A stretch of 64,000 nucleotides of DNA from Tindallia magadiensis (GCF_900113635.1 NZ_FOQA01000003.1:48496-112495); one strand, 5' to 3'. Numbered from the stretch's first letter, positions 43,701 through 52,501 are shown. Program-made: numbers and translations. The notes: generated by a model not told the origin, from the sequence alone.

Positions 43701-44304
43701 CATGCGAGATCTGGAAATACGAGGAGCCGGCAACCTTCTGGGCGGCGAACAGCATGGGCATATGTCGGCCATTGGTTACGATCTATACGTGAAACTTCTG
43801 GAAGAAGCCATCCAGAAAACCCGGGGAGAAACTGTGGAAAAAGACCTGGAAGTGTCTATTGAACTTAATGTAGATGCCTATTTACCAGAAAAATACATTC
43901 AGAATCCAGGACATAAAGTAGAAATTTACAAAAAAATTGCCGCCATTCGTTGCAAAGAAGATTGGATAGAAGTAGAAACAGAAATTGAAGATCGCTTCGG
44001 AGACATCCCAACTATCGTCCGGAACTTACTGCTGATCTCCTATATTAAAGCCATGGCCATGAAGGCTGGTTTTGACTCCATCCTTCAGAAAGAAAAACGA
44101 ATCAAACTGCAGCTGGCCATTGGAAAACCTATTTATCCGGAGAGCGTAGCCCGGGTGATGCACGAATTTAGTCAACAGGTAGATTTTAATGCCGGAACCC
44201 AGCCACACTTTTTGTATAAACCCCGAAAACAGGAACAACATAGCTTATTACAAGAAATAAAGGTCTTTATGGAACGGTATACAAGCCGTCCTGAAGAGAG
44301 ATAA
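40786..44304 (+). CDS. mfd: Transcription-repair coupling factor
   Basis: Mfd removes RNA polymerase stalled at DNA lesions and recruits UvrA. The 1172-residue protein has the N-terminal UvrB-like module (about 1-350), the RNA-polymerase-interacting domain (about 500-570, with LKPGGYVVHENHGIGQYLG), a RecG-like helicase with Walker A GDVGYGKTE (about 650), DEEQRFG and QLRGRVGRSNRQGYAY, and the TRCF C-terminal domain. Length and order are standard. It begins 85 bases after pth. Confidence 0.98.
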   Translation: MNGKSTLLPLKESREFQQLMEAIDRKDQTIGLYGLLDGQKAHLTAGIFAEQKKQIVIITETETQAREIMEDLRFFAPVEPCFFPSREWALTDAVNIGTFQGEDRLKTLATLCRQSPVMVTTSMEALMIKLPPPELFTQLQINLTLGEETCLQKLVETLYHQGYQRKDQVEEKGDFSLRGDIIDIFPPMEEQPIRVELFDEEIDSLRRFDPVTQQSVEKIQHIQLSPSTEWLAQQEHRERLTQYLQEELEQLSQKKTGKTELRQKMVQTLQKWEHHWSGKEIEGFQTTVYEKTYSLLDYLQKDAILVLDEPLRLKTAAETTLDKWKERYAALLEEGNILPQRSQCLMEATELNKKFQKYPMITMDLLPRNETPFLPESVVNFTTRGIPSFQGKISYLLEEVNRLLRKECRIILLTPSKEKALKLLESFREAALPVQYLVKDIESLKDMPPGVISIIQGSIHKGFEYVNAGLHIMSDLELFGAPKKKKPKRSRQEGRSLQSFVELKPGGYVVHENHGIGQYLGIESLTVDGITKDYLKIGYAGADHLYVPTDQMDMIQKYIGNEDRAPKMNRMGGTEWTRTKAKVQKAIEDMADELLELYAKRKKQKGYAFGKDTEMQEQFEYLFPYEETPDQLKSINEVKADMESERPMDRLLCGDVGYGKTEVALRAVFKAVADSKQAAVLVPTTILAQQHFNTFQERFGPFPIRVEMLSRFRTAAQQRQLLKDLKKGIVDVVVGTHRLLSQDVQFKDLGLLVVDEEQRFGVKHKERLKRLKAQVDVLTLSATPIPRTLHMAMVGIRDMSVIEDPPEERFPVQTYVVPHNPSLVADAIEREMSRGGQAYYVYNRVEGIHSVAAGLARRFPHLRIGVGHGQMNENELEKLMLDYYEGSYDILVCTTIIENGLDIPNVNTIIIQNADQLGLSQLYQLRGRVGRSNRQGYAYLMVEKGKMLSGVAEKRLKAIKEFTEFGAGFKIAMRDLEIRGAGNLLGGEQHGHMSAIGYDLYVKLLEEAIQKTRGETVEKDLEVSIELNVDAYLPEKYIQNPGHKVEIYKKIAAIRCKEDWIEVETEIEDRFGDIPTIVRNLLLISYIKAMAMKAGFDSILQKEKRIKLQLAIGKPIYPESVARVMHEFSQQVDFNAGTQPHFLYKPRKQEQHSLLQEIKVFMERYTSRPEER

Positions 44305-44410
44305 GCCTTCATCTGCCTTGAAAAAATCAAAAACTCCGTTATAATGAGAACTAGCCTTTGAATCAAGCAGATTCTACGGCGAAACATTGGAATTCGAAAG
44401 GAAGATAGAA

Positions 44411-45358
44411 ATGAAGAAAAAAAGCATCAGCCTCACCCTTCTGGCCCTTCTGCTAATCGTGTCATTGCTGGCAGGTTGCGGCAATAGCAACAGCATACCA
44501 GAAGATGCGGTGGCTACCGTTAATGACGAACCAATTTCCATGCAGGATTATGAAAGTACCTTAGCATTGATGAAAATGAATTATGAAACCGAAATGGGTG
44601 CCGATTTGTTTGAAGAAGAAGACAATGAAGAAGGCATGACCCTACTGGACACCATTAAAGAACAAGTTTTAGAACGAATGATTTTTACGGAAATCATTCT
44701 ACAGGAAGCCCGGGCCAAAGACCTGGCCATCGATGAGGAAGAACTGGACGAAACCATGGAACTCTTTTGGGAGTTTATGGGCGAAGATGAAGAAATGAGT
44801 ACCTTTTTAGAAGACAATAATATTGATGAAGCTTTTTTCCGAAAAGAAATGGCTAAAGAATTGCTAATGATTGAATATCAACAACATTATCTAGAAACCA
44901 TGGAAGTAAGTGAAGAAGAAGCAAAAGCCTTTTTTGAAGAAAACAAAGACATGTATACCAGTGACCAGGTGGAAGCAAGCCATATTCTGGTAGAAACAGA
45001 ACAAGAAGCCATCGACATTAGGAGCCAGTTGGACGAAGGAGCCGATTTTGCTACCTTAGCACAAACCTTCTCCATGTGCCCGTCCTCAGCAGATGGTGGA
45101 AACCTAGGCATGTTCCCGAGAGGTGCCATGGTTCCTCCCTTCGAAGAAGCAGCCTTTGCGATGGAAGCTGGTGACATCAGTGAGCCGGTGGAAACGGATT
45201 TTGGATGGCATATCATCTTGGTAACCCAACGGATTAAAGACGAAGAAGATTTTGAAGGATTAAAAGAACAGATTATACAACAAATCCGGCAGGAATCACT
45301 ACAAAATCACATCGAAGAATTGCGGGAGTCGGCGGAAATCAATAAAAGAGAGCTATAA
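44411..45358 (+). CDS. Parvulin-type peptidyl-prolyl isomerase lipoprotein (PrsA/SurA-like)
   Basis: This 315-residue lipoprotein has a lipobox LLAGC at residues 19-23 and is thus anchored outside the membrane. A SurA/PrsA-like N-terminal chaperone region is followed by a parvulin (PpiC) domain at about 185-280 with EASHILVETEQEA, FATLAQTFSMCPSSADGGNLG and FGWHIILV. It is very acidic in the chaperone region. It probably assists folding of exported proteins. ATG 44411 has AAAGGAAG upstream. It follows mfd, as in other Clostridia; spoVT, which often follows, is absent. Confidence 0.9.
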   Translation: MKKKSISLTLLALLLIVSLLAGCGNSNSIPEDAVATVNDEPISMQDYESTLALMKMNYETEMGADLFEEEDNEEGMTLLDTIKEQVLERMIFTEIILQEARAKDLAIDEEELDETMELFWEFMGEDEEMSTFLEDNNIDEAFFRKEMAKELLMIEYQQHYLETMEVSEEEAKAFFEENKDMYTSDQVEASHILVETEQEAIDIRSQLDEGADFATLAQTFSMCPSSADGGNLGMFPRGAMVPPFEEAAFAMEAGDISEPVETDFGWHIILVTQRIKDEEDFEGLKEQIIQQIRQESLQNHIEELRESAEINKREL

Positions 45359-45384
45359 AACGCCAGCCTGCTTGGAGGTTCATC

Positions 45385-46995
45385 ATGACAAAAGAGAAAA
45401 AAGAGACTTACCTGAAAGGGGCCATGTTTTTGGGTGCCGCCGGCATCCTGGTAAAAATCATGGGTGCCCTGTTTCGCATTCCTCTGGGCCGGGCCATCGG
45501 CTCAGAAGGAATGGGCTACTATCAGGTAGGCTATACCGTTTATAATTTTATGCTGGCCTTTACCTACGCCGGCTTTCCCACAGCTATTTCCAAACTGGTT
45601 TCAGCAAAAAAAGCCAGAGGAGAACATACCGCCGCCCACGATACCTTTCTGACCGCCCTAAAAATGCTGTCCTTCCTGGGTCTGGCAGGCTCCCTAGCCT
45701 TAGGGTTCGGAGCCGGTTTTCTGGCAAATTATGTGTTTGAAAGCCCTCTGGCCTACCACGCTATCTTGGCTTTGGCACCAACCGTCCTGTTTATTTCTAT
45801 TTTAGCGGCGTTTCGTGGTTACTTTCAGGGAATGAAAGACATGAAGCCAACAGCCTTATCTCAAGTGGTAGAGCAGTTTGGACGGGTGCTGGTAGGGCTT
45901 ACGCTAGCCTTCACCATGCTGAGGTTGTCTGGTGAACCTCTAGCGGCAGCTGGCGGCGTTTTTGGTGCCGGTGCCGGCGGTTTAGCCGCCATGATCATGA
46001 TTATTTTCTTATATCGAAAACGAAAAATGGCAGGGAAAATCATTACCTCCGATTCCTTGGGACAACCACCGGAAACCACGGGTAAAATGATGAAAGACAT
46101 TGTAGCCATTGCCTTTCCCATCGCCATCGGTGCGGCCGTAATGCCACTGATTAATATGGTCGATACCTTAGTAGTGCTTCGACGTCTTCAGGAAAGCGGA
46201 TTCACCTACGCACAGGCCAACAGCCTTTATGGACAGTTGCAAGGAATGGCAGCTACCTTGGTTAATTTACCCCAGGTGATCACCATTGCTCTGGCCATGA
46301 GCATTGTGCCGGCGGTTTCGGATGCGGCCGCCAGAAAAGACTGGGAGGCGGTTCAGGCTGACAGTGCTTCTGTGTTCCGTGTTTCCTTAATGATGGGACT
46401 ACCGGCTTCCGCTGGATTAGTAGTATTGGCCCATCCTATTATGCAGTTTATTTACCCCGGAGAACCGGCTTCTTTGGGAGAAATCATGTTTATTATGGGC
46501 TTTGCTGTGTTTTTTCTGACACAGCTTCAAACCTTGACCGGCATTCTTCAGGGCCTTGGAAAACCGCATATCCCCGTTCGGAATCTGATGATCGGCGCTG
46601 GTTGCAAATTACTCCTTACCTATTTTTTGACCGCTACCTTTCTACATGTTCGGGGGGCTGCTATTGGAACCGTTGTGGCCTACATCGTTGCCTTCAGTTT
46701 AAACCTATGGGCCGTTAAAAAGCTGACGGGAGTCCGCTTTGACATGAAACAAGTCTTTATGAAACCCTTTATTTCGGTGATGGTAATGGCTGTGCTGGCT
46801 TGGGGAAGCCATCGGCTTTTACTACCAATGCTGGGAAACAGCCTGGCTGTAGTGATGGCCATCTCCATAGGCGCCGCCACCTACGGGCTGATGTTATTAA
46901 AAACCGACGCTCTGGAAATGCGGGACTTCGACCTATTGCCTAAAGGCGATAAAATTGCTCAATTGCTGAAAAAACTTAAACTTTTACGCTCTTAA
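45385..46995 (+). CDS. Polysaccharide/lipid II flippase-like protein (SpoVB/YabM-like, MATE superfamily)
   Basis: A 536-residue protein with about 14 membrane helices, of the MOP/PST exporter superfamily. Family-typical sequences include GAAGILVKIMGALFRIPLGR at the N-terminus and AFRGYFQGMKDMKPTALSQVVEQFGRV. SpoVB, YabM, YkvU and the MurJ-like Amj partner group move lipid-linked wall precursors; with no sporulation genes nearby, a housekeeping wall role is as likely as a spore role. It starts 26 bases after the isomerase gene behind GGAGG. Its place between mfd and mazG is conserved. Confidence 0.9.
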   Translation: MTKEKKETYLKGAMFLGAAGILVKIMGALFRIPLGRAIGSEGMGYYQVGYTVYNFMLAFTYAGFPTAISKLVSAKKARGEHTAAHDTFLTALKMLSFLGLAGSLALGFGAGFLANYVFESPLAYHAILALAPTVLFISILAAFRGYFQGMKDMKPTALSQVVEQFGRVLVGLTLAFTMLRLSGEPLAAAGGVFGAGAGGLAAMIMIIFLYRKRKMAGKIITSDSLGQPPETTGKMMKDIVAIAFPIAIGAAVMPLINMVDTLVVLRRLQESGFTYAQANSLYGQLQGMAATLVNLPQVITIALAMSIVPAVSDAAARKDWEAVQADSASVFRVSLMMGLPASAGLVVLAHPIMQFIYPGEPASLGEIMFIMGFAVFFLTQLQTLTGILQGLGKPHIPVRNLMIGAGCKLLLTYFLTATFLHVRGAAIGTVVAYIVAFSLNLWAVKKLTGVRFDMKQVFMKPFISVMVMAVLAWGSHRLLLPMLGNSLAVVMAISIGAATYGLMLLKTDALEMRDFDLLPKGDKIAQLLKKLKLLRS

Positions 46996-47100
46996 CCTTA
47001 ATGATCCATTGCTTTAAAGCATGATCAGTGGCTTTACCGCTTTTGACCTTTAATTATCCATTATCAACGATCCATTGCCTTTAAGCATTATTCTTAATCC
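46996..47100. repeat. Intergenic repeat tract before mazG gene
   Basis: Iterations of GATCCATTGC, TTTGACCTTTAATTATCCATTATC and TTTAAGCATTA, the same family as at 34437-34560. No gene is present. Confidence 0.55.
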
Positions 47101-47119
47101 AAAAAAGAGGTGTTATTCC

Positions 47120-48184
47120 ATGCCAACCTTAACCATCGCCGGTCTTGGACCCGGTCATATCGATCAATTACCCCTGGGAACCTTTCGTCAGATGAAAGAA
47201 CATCCCTGTATTTGGCTAAGAACTCAACAACACCCAATGGTAAAGGACTTAGCGGCGGAAGAGATCGAGTTCGAAAGCTTTGATGATCTATATGATCGTT
47301 TGGATTCCTTTGAAGCCGTTTATGAAACCATTGCGGAAACATTATTGAAAATGGCTGAAGAAAAGGATGTCTTTTACGGAGTTCCCGGTCATCCAAATGT
47401 TGCAGAGGAATCCGTTCGCCTACTGGTGGAAAAAGCAGAATCCAACGGGGCTGTTCAATTGGAAATTCTGCCGGCGATGAGTTTTCTGGATGTAATGTTT
47501 CCTTTATTATCTAATGATCCAGTAGCAGGATTTCAGCTATTGGACGGGTTACGGTTGGAACAGACACCGCCAGATACGAATATGGATGTGATTATTACCC
47601 AGGTATATGATCAAATGATTGCCTCTCAAGTAAAAATAAGCCTAATGAACCATTACCATGATGAACAATTGATAACTGTCATACAAAGGGCGGGAATACT
47701 GGAAAAACAAGAGGTTCATTTAATACCGCTTTATGAGTTGGATCATCTGAAAGACCTAGATGAGCTTACAAGTATTTATATTGCAAGGGTTGACAGGTTT
47801 TCAAAAATACATTATAATATGAACCACCTGCTAGACATATTGGAAAGACTGCGTGGTGTTGATGGATGTCCTTGGGATAAAGAACAGACCCATGAAAGTT
47901 TAAGACCTTATCTGGTAGAAGAAAGTCAGGAAGTACTGGACGCTATTGACGGTGGTAATGACGAAGAGCTTTGTGAAGAATTGGGAGATCTGCTGCTACA
48001 AGTAGTATTTCACAGTCAAATTGCAAAAGAAAGAAATGCTTTTGTCATGAGTGATGTGATTAACGGAATCGCTCAAAAAATTATTTATCGTCATCCCCAT
48101 GTTTTTGGAGACGAAAAAGCAGACAGCATAGAAGATGTAAAAAAAATATGGGATCATCGGAAAGCCGAAGAGAAAAAAGGTTGA
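47120..48184 (+). CDS. mazG: YabN-like fusion of tetrapyrrole methylase-like domain and MazG pyrophosphohydrolase
   Basis: This 354-residue protein has an N-terminal SAM-dependent tetrapyrrole-methylase-like domain (about 1-215, with TIAGLGPGHIDQLPLG and VFYGVPGHPNVAEESVR) and a C-terminal MazG NTP pyrophosphohydrolase (about 235-350). The MazG metal motif EESQEVLDAI and EELGDLLLQVVFHS is present. It removes non-canonical or excess NTPs. This fusion is usual in Firmicutes (Bacillus YabN), and the position is conserved. ATG 47120 is used because GAGGTG lies upstream. A recent change of start would add 15 unconserved residues. Confidence 0.94.
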   Translation: MPTLTIAGLGPGHIDQLPLGTFRQMKEHPCIWLRTQQHPMVKDLAAEEIEFESFDDLYDRLDSFEAVYETIAETLLKMAEEKDVFYGVPGHPNVAEESVRLLVEKAESNGAVQLEILPAMSFLDVMFPLLSNDPVAGFQLLDGLRLEQTPPDTNMDVIITQVYDQMIASQVKISLMNHYHDEQLITVIQRAGILEKQEVHLIPLYELDHLKDLDELTSIYIARVDRFSKIHYNMNHLLDILERLRGVDGCPWDKEQTHESLRPYLVEESQEVLDAIDGGNDEELCEELGDLLLQVVFHSQIAKERNAFVMSDVINGIAQKIIYRHPHVFGDEKADSIEDVKKIWDHRKAEEKKG

Positions 48185-48278
48185 ACCTCTGGGCAAAGCG
48201 ATAAAGGTTTTGTTCTTCAACATAGAGGAAATGATTTATTATTTTAATTTCGAAACACTCATTTTAAGGAGGGATTTT

Positions 48279-48557
48279 GTGAACAAAGCGGAATTAGTTG
48301 CAAAAATGGCGGAACTCAGCGGCCTGACAAAAAAGGATGCAGAAGCTTCACTAAATGCATTTATGGAAACAGTTGAGGAAACATTGGTAGAAGGTGGAAA
48401 AGTTCAATTAGTAGGATTTGGAACTTTCGACGTTCGTGAAAGAAAACCAAGAAAAGGTAGAAATCCAAGAGATCCAGAGCAAGTAATTGAAATTCCAGCT
48501 TCAAAAGCACCTGTTTTCAAAGCAGGTAAAACACTTAAAGAGAAAATCAACGGATAA
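48279..48557 (+). CDS. hup: HU family DNA-binding protein
   Basis: A 92-residue nucleoid protein. MNKAELVAKMAE starts the product and GFGTFDVRERKPRKGRNPR forms the DNA-binding arm. GTG 48279 is chosen because AAGGAGGG lies just upstream and the resulting length is the family's; the frame is open upstream without a site. It is followed by a strong terminator. HU genes between mazG and rqcP are common in Clostridia. Confidence 0.95.
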   Translation: MNKAELVAKMAELSGLTKKDAEASLNAFMETVEETLVEGGKVQLVGFGTFDVRERKPRKGRNPRDPEQVIEIPASKAPVFKAGKTLKEKING

Positions 48558-48602
48558 GTCCTGGGCATCCTGTAAAATCATGGGAAATACAATACATTGA
48601 TC

Positions 48603-48640
48603 GAATAATAAAATCAGGCTTTGGCCTGATTTTATTATTC
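48603..48640. terminator. 38-nt perfect-palindrome terminator after HU
   Basis: Two 17-base arms (GAATAATAAAATCAGGC and its exact complement) flank TTTG. The GC core followed by TTTTATTATT gives an intrinsic terminator that works in both directions. Confidence 0.85.
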
Positions 48641-48666
48641 TCAGAAGAAAAAAGTAAGGAGATATT

Positions 48667-48930
48667 ATGCGACTGGACAAATACCTCAAAAACGCTCGGA
48701 TTATCAAAAGAAGAACTGTTGCTAAAGAAGCCTGCGACAAAGGCCTTGTCACGGTCAATGGAAGGGATGCCAAAGCTGGCACGGAAATTCAGCCAGGAGA
48801 CCATCTAACCATTGCCATCAGCCAGCCTCCTTTGCATATACAAGTGTTGAAAGTGGCAGAGCATGTAAAAAAAGAAGAAGCAGAAAACCTTTATCAGATG
48901 ATGCCTTCTCCTACATCCGCTGATTCCTAA
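48667..48930 (+). CDS. rqcP: S4-domain ribosome quality-control factor RqcP
   Basis: RqcP (YabO) binds obstructed 50S subunits and supports RqcH-driven Ala tailing. The 87-residue S4-domain protein has MRLDKYLKNARIIKRRTVAKEAC and VNGRDAKAGTEIQPGDHL, the standard fold. In Bacillus and sporulating Clostridia yabP and yabQ follow; here a 226-bp spacer leads straight to divIC. Confidence 0.95.
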   Translation: MRLDKYLKNARIIKRRTVAKEACDKGLVTVNGRDAKAGTEIQPGDHLTIAISQPPLHIQVLKVAEHVKKEEAENLYQMMPSPTSADS

Positions 48931-48961
48931 GCATTACTTAAGCGAAAAAACGTCTTCAGTC

Positions 48962-48990
48962 TTGCAAATAGCGAGAAAAAAGGATATACT
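48962..48990 (+). promoter_or_regulatory. Sigma-A-type promoter upstream of divIC
   Basis: TTGCAA (48962-48967), 17-base spacer, TATACT (48985-48990). Confidence 0.55.
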
Positions 48991-49156
48991 GTAGCTGATT
49001 GAAAATGCTGACAGCTGCATAAATGAATGGATCATCTGTTTAGCAACCGTCAATGCCTAATGCTGTTTTACGACATGATGGATTCAAGGCTGAGATTTTA
49101 ATTTTAAAGGATTAACTAATAAAGGTGCGAAATGCCTTTATCCAAGGGGTGTTCTT

Positions 49157-49462
49157 ATGGCCCGAAGACGAAAAAGAGCTTCTTTAAGCCGAAAAATCTT
49201 TTGGATTGTGGTTGTTCTGCTGGCGCTAAACCCGATTCGAACCTGGTATACCCAGGAACAGGAACGGAGAGAACTAGAAGAATTACATCATCATGCGCAA
49301 AAACAGGTGGAAGCATTAGAAGAAGAAATCGAAGCTCTTCGCTATACACTGGAACATATCACAGAAGATGAATACATAGAAGCCATGGCTCGCCAGAACC
49401 TCAGAATGGTTCGGGAAGATGAGTGGGTACTGGTGGATATTCAACAACGAGAAAACCGATAA
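49157..49462 (+). CDS. divIC: Septum formation initiator, DivIC/FtsB-like
   Basis: A 101-residue bitopic membrane protein with a basic cytoplasmic N-terminus, one membrane helix (about 14-31) and an extracellular coiled coil (about 33-75) that ends ITEDEYIEAMARQNLRMVREDEW, the DivIC/FtsB signature. It forms the FtsB-like subunit of the FtsLB division complex. It lies between rqcP and the S1 gene as in Bacillus, but without yabP/yabQ. Confidence 0.9.
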   Translation: MARRRKRASLSRKIFWIVVVLLALNPIRTWYTQEQERRELEELHHHAQKQVEALEEEIEALRYTLEHITEDEYIEAMARQNLRMVREDEWVLVDIQQRENR

Positions 49463-49541
49463 AATACCTACCGGTGACGGTAGTTTATTAAAGATAAAGT
49501 GGCTGTTCACTACATAATTTACAAGGAGGAAAAAAGAATTT

Positions 49542-49955
49542 ATGCCGGTTCAGGTGGGAAAAATAATTGAAGGTACAGTAGCAGGAATCACTAATTTTGG
49601 TGCGTTTATCGATTTGGGAGAAGGAAAAACAGGGCTGGTTCACATTTCAGAGGTAGCCGATGACTATGTAAAAGATATTCGCGAATTTATTAAGGACAAA
49701 CAAAAAGTCAAAGTTAAGGTACTTTCCATTAATGATGATGGAAAAATTAGTCTGTCTATTCGTCAGGCTCAAGAGAAGAAAAAAAGCACAGCGCCATCAG
49801 AGTTGGAATGGAGTTCTCCTTCCAAAACCAGTCAACCAGAATCTCTGGAGGATAAAATCAGTAAGTTTATGAAAGATAGCGAAGAAAAGATGCAAGGTAA
49901 CAAGAATCGGGTGAAGCAGGTTCGACGCAATACCGGCGGTGGAAACCGGGGATAA
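49542..49955 (+). CDS. S1 domain RNA-binding protein (YabR-like)
   Basis: A 137-residue protein with one S1/OB-fold domain at residues 3-75 (GKIIEGTVAGITNFGAFIDL, VHISEVADDYV) and a basic, Ser/Lys-rich tail. It is similar to Bacillus YabR and polynucleotide phosphorylase S1 domains. It likely binds RNA; the exact function is unknown. Followed by a terminator, it is the last gene of the conserved block. Confidence 0.93.
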   Translation: MPVQVGKIIEGTVAGITNFGAFIDLGEGKTGLVHISEVADDYVKDIREFIKDKQKVKVKVLSINDDGKISLSIRQAQEKKKSTAPSELEWSSPSKTSQPESLEDKISKFMKDSEEKMQGNKNRVKQVRRNTGGGNRG

Positions 49956-50029
49956 GGATCCTTGGCTAACTGACGGTGAGAAGGTCATTGCGATGAAACA
50001 GGCGGAATAAATAAGGAATCATAGAATGT

Positions 50030-50063
50030 AAAAGCCGGAGCAGCGTAAAAACTCCGGCTTTTT
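50030..50063 (+). terminator. Terminator after S1-domain gene
   Basis: AAAAGCCGGAG and CTCCGGCTTTT arms with an 11-base loop followed by TT. Confidence 0.85.
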
Positions 50064-50097
50064 TGCGTTTTGACTATTCTGAAATTTCGTCAAATGG

Positions 50098-50126
50098 TTG
50101 ACACAAAGCCATTTTGTCGATACAAT
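50098..50126 (+). promoter_or_regulatory. Sigma-A-type promoter of chemoreceptor gene
   Basis: TTGACA (50098-50103), 17-base spacer, TACAAT (50121-50126). The leader is about 135 nt long; no riboswitch fold is recognised in it. Confidence 0.7.
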
Positions 50127-50266
50127 CAAGGCGCATTACTGTGTCGAAATTCATGTTTTAATCATTTTTTATTGGGTAAAAATAAAATTTTTTCGCACGT
50201 CTTTTGATGTGACAAGCGTTACAAGGGAGAAGATAGACTAATAAAGAAGAAAAAGGAGGAAAAAAA

Positions 50267-52315
50267 ATGAAAAAAATGCAACGTGTTCAGGAACACCGGG
50301 CAACTCGTTCTATCCGCAGGCGGCTAACCGTATTGCCACTGGTTATTGTACTAATAGCCGTGCTGGTGATTGGTCTGGTTTCCGCTACTGGTACCCGGGA
50401 TAGCATGCTGGACCAAATGAGAGAAGACGGGATGGAAGTTGCATCACAGGCCGCCCGACAACTGGAACTGGCTACCATATCCATCGAAACCATTACCCAC
50501 ACCGTTGAAAATACCATTCGGCAGGTTTCCAATACAGTAGTACTGTATCAGGACGAAATCAGCAATGAAATGTTGACAGATTTGGCAAATGCCATGAATG
50601 TAGATGAGTTAAACTATTTCGACAATAATGGACTGATCTTATATTCCAACGATCCGGCCAATCTAGGCTGGCAGGCACCTTCCGATCATCCAGCGGCAGC
50701 CTTTGCCTCCGGCAGTGAAAGAGAACTGATGGAGGAAATACGGGAAAGTGCGGTTACCGATGACTACTATAAATACGGCTATGTTCGAAGCCCTCGGGGC
50801 GGATTTGTGCAGGCGGGAGTGCTGGCCAATAATATCAATGAAATGACGGAAGAATTCGGGCATCAAAATTTAGTAGAGCTTTTAGCAGCGGAAGAGAATA
50901 TTGTGTTTGCTCTGTTTATTGATCAGGACCTGAGAGCTGCTGCTCATTCTCATCATGAACGGATTGGGATTGAACTGACAGATGAGGGAAGCCGGGTGGC
51001 GGCGGTAGAAGGAAATCCTTTTACTTCGGAATACTTTTTTGATGCAGAAGGCGTGGACGTCTATGATGTCCTATACCCCGTCTTTGTGGATGGTGAGCAT
51101 ATTGGAGCTATTAATATTGGCTTTTCCATGGAAAGGGTAGCCGGTGCTATTCGACAAAATACCACCACCGTAGCCATTACAGGAATCGTTGCCTTTGTTG
51201 TGTTAGGATTTATATTGCTAAACATTGCCCGACATATTATGGCATCGATTAACAAAACAAAAGAACAGCTGGGCATTATCGGCAGCGGTGATTTTACCGT
51301 AGAAACCGATCCTAAGATGTTAAAAATGAAAGACGAGTTTGGAGAAATGGCCAATGCCATTGAAAATATGAGGCTTTCCATTAAAGAAATGGTCGCAAAT
51401 ATAGCCGGTCATTCCGAGCAGGTGGCATCTTCATCAGAAGAACTCAGCGCCACCAGCCAACAATCCAGTTCAGCAGCAGAGGAAGTAGGCAGAACCATTG
51501 AGGAAATTGCCAACGGAGCGACCAACCAGGCTGGCAGTACCCAGGAAGGGGTCGCCAATATTACTGAAATGGGGACACTGATTGAAAAAGATCTGGAAAA
51601 TGTCCGACAGCTTAACGAAGCGACAGAACAGGTACGAAGCTTAAAAGATCAGGGAATGACAACCCTGGGAGAATTAGTTAAACACGCTAATACCAACCGG
51701 GAAGCTTCTGGTGAAGTCAGCGATATCATTAGAAACACCAATGAAAGTGCAGAAAAAATAGAAGAAGCCAGTGGGATGATTCGAAGCATTGCTGAACAAA
51801 CCAACCTGTTGGCCTTAAATGCGGCTATTGAAGCAGCGCGGGCCGGTGAGCAGGGACGAGGTTTTGCGGTAGTAGCTGAAGAAATCCGAAAACTGGCAGA
51901 GCAATCCAGTACCTTTACAGAAGAAATTGTTACCGTCATTAACGAGTTAATCGAGAAAACCGGAAGTGCGGTTAAAACCATGGAGATGATGGATAAAACC
52001 GTTGAATCTCAGACCCATAGTCTGGAAGCGACTACTCAGCAATTTGACGGTATTGCGGGAGCGATTGAAAGCATGCAGGAGGTTATTGGTAATATTAATA
52101 GTTCTGCCAGAGAAATGGATGGGAAGAAAAATGAAATTATTCGTGTGATGGAAAGCCTTTCAGCTATTTCTCAGCAAAATGCGGCAGGTACAGAAGAAGC
52201 TTCTGCATCGGTAGAAGAACAAATTGCTTCGGTCACAGAAATATCCAATGCCAGCGAAGAACTGGCAAGACTAGCAGAAGAAATGCAGTTAAGCATTAGT
52301 CATTTCAAAATCTAG
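50267..52315 (+). CDS. Methyl-accepting chemotaxis protein
   Basis: A 682-residue chemoreceptor. TM1 is at about 20-41, a Cache-like extracellular sensor follows (about 42-300), TM2 at about 300-320, HAMP at about 321-375 and a long MA signalling domain with the conserved tip [39 protein letters not shown] at about 507-545 (quoted in parts: [35 protein letters not shown]). It senses an extracellular ligand that cannot be named and signals to CheA. It has its own promoter and terminator. No CheR/CheB pentapeptide is seen at the C-terminus. No other chemotaxis gene is in the window. Confidence 0.95.
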   Translation: MKKMQRVQEHRATRSIRRRLTVLPLVIVLIAVLVIGLVSATGTRDSMLDQMREDGMEVASQAARQLELATISIETITHTVENTIRQVSNTVVLYQDEISNEMLTDLANAMNVDELNYFDNNGLILYSNDPANLGWQAPSDHPAAAFASGSERELMEEIRESAVTDDYYKYGYVRSPRGGFVQAGVLANNINEMTEEFGHQNLVELLAAEENIVFALFIDQDLRAAAHSHHERIGIELTDEGSRVAAVEGNPFTSEYFFDAEGVDVYDVLYPVFVDGEHIGAINIGFSMERVAGAIRQNTTTVAITGIVAFVVLGFILLNIARHIMASINKTKEQLGIIGSGDFTVETDPKMLKMKDEFGEMANAIENMRLSIKEMVANIAGHSEQVASSSEELSATSQQSSSAAEEVGRTIEEIANGATNQAGSTQEGVANITEMGTLIEKDLENVRQLNEATEQVRSLKDQGMTTLGELVKHANTNREASGEVSDIIRNTNESAEKIEEASGMIRSIAEQTNLLALNAAIEAARAGEQGRGFAVVAEEIRKLAEQSSTFTEEIVTVINELIEKTGSAVKTMEMMDKTVESQTHSLEATTQQFDGIAGAIESMQEVIGNINSSAREMDGKKNEIIRVMESLSAISQQNAAGTEEASASVEEQIASVTEISNASEELARLAEEMQLSISHFKI

Positions 52316-52352
52316 CTAAAAAACATAAAAGTGAATAAGGAAACATCCTGCG

Positions 52353-52397
52353 AAAGTCGGAAAACGATCTATAAAGATCTGTTTTCCGACTTTTTTC
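52353..52397 (+). terminator. Terminator after chemoreceptor gene
   Basis: AAGTCGGAAAAC and GTTTTCCGACTT arms with a 15-base loop followed by TTTTTT. Confidence 0.85.
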
Positions 52398-52398
52398 G

Positions 52399-52453
52399 TG
52401 TAACGTTGATGTAACACAGATGTCCTACGGATGTAACAGCCGTAGGGTATATT
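52399..52453 (+). promoter_or_regulatory. Phased 11-bp direct repeats abutting a -10 element
   Basis: Four 11-bp units begin at 52399, 52410, 52421 and 52432: TGTAACGTTGA, TGTAACACAGA, TGTCCTACGGA and TGTAACAGCCG. Three share TGTAAC, the third is degenerate. A TATATT -10 follows at 52448-52453, so the last units occupy the -35 region. This is the layout of PhoB/OmpR-family activated promoters with tandem subunit sites one helical turn apart. It also contains an inverted repeat CCTACGG/CCGTAGG (52424-52446). Confidence 0.55.
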
Positions 52454-52501
52454 GAAAGTAATCAATCAATTTAATCAGAGATCGGAAGGGAGGTCTCCCG
52501 T

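Noticed and set aside
40786-44304. Several 70-110-codon frames opposite or out of frame with mfd
   Set aside because: All lie within a well-supported 1172-codon gene and lack ribosome sites.
50127-50266. c-di-GMP riboswitch in the chemoreceptor leader
   Set aside because: The conserved core and stem arrangement of either c-di-GMP riboswitch class is not seen.
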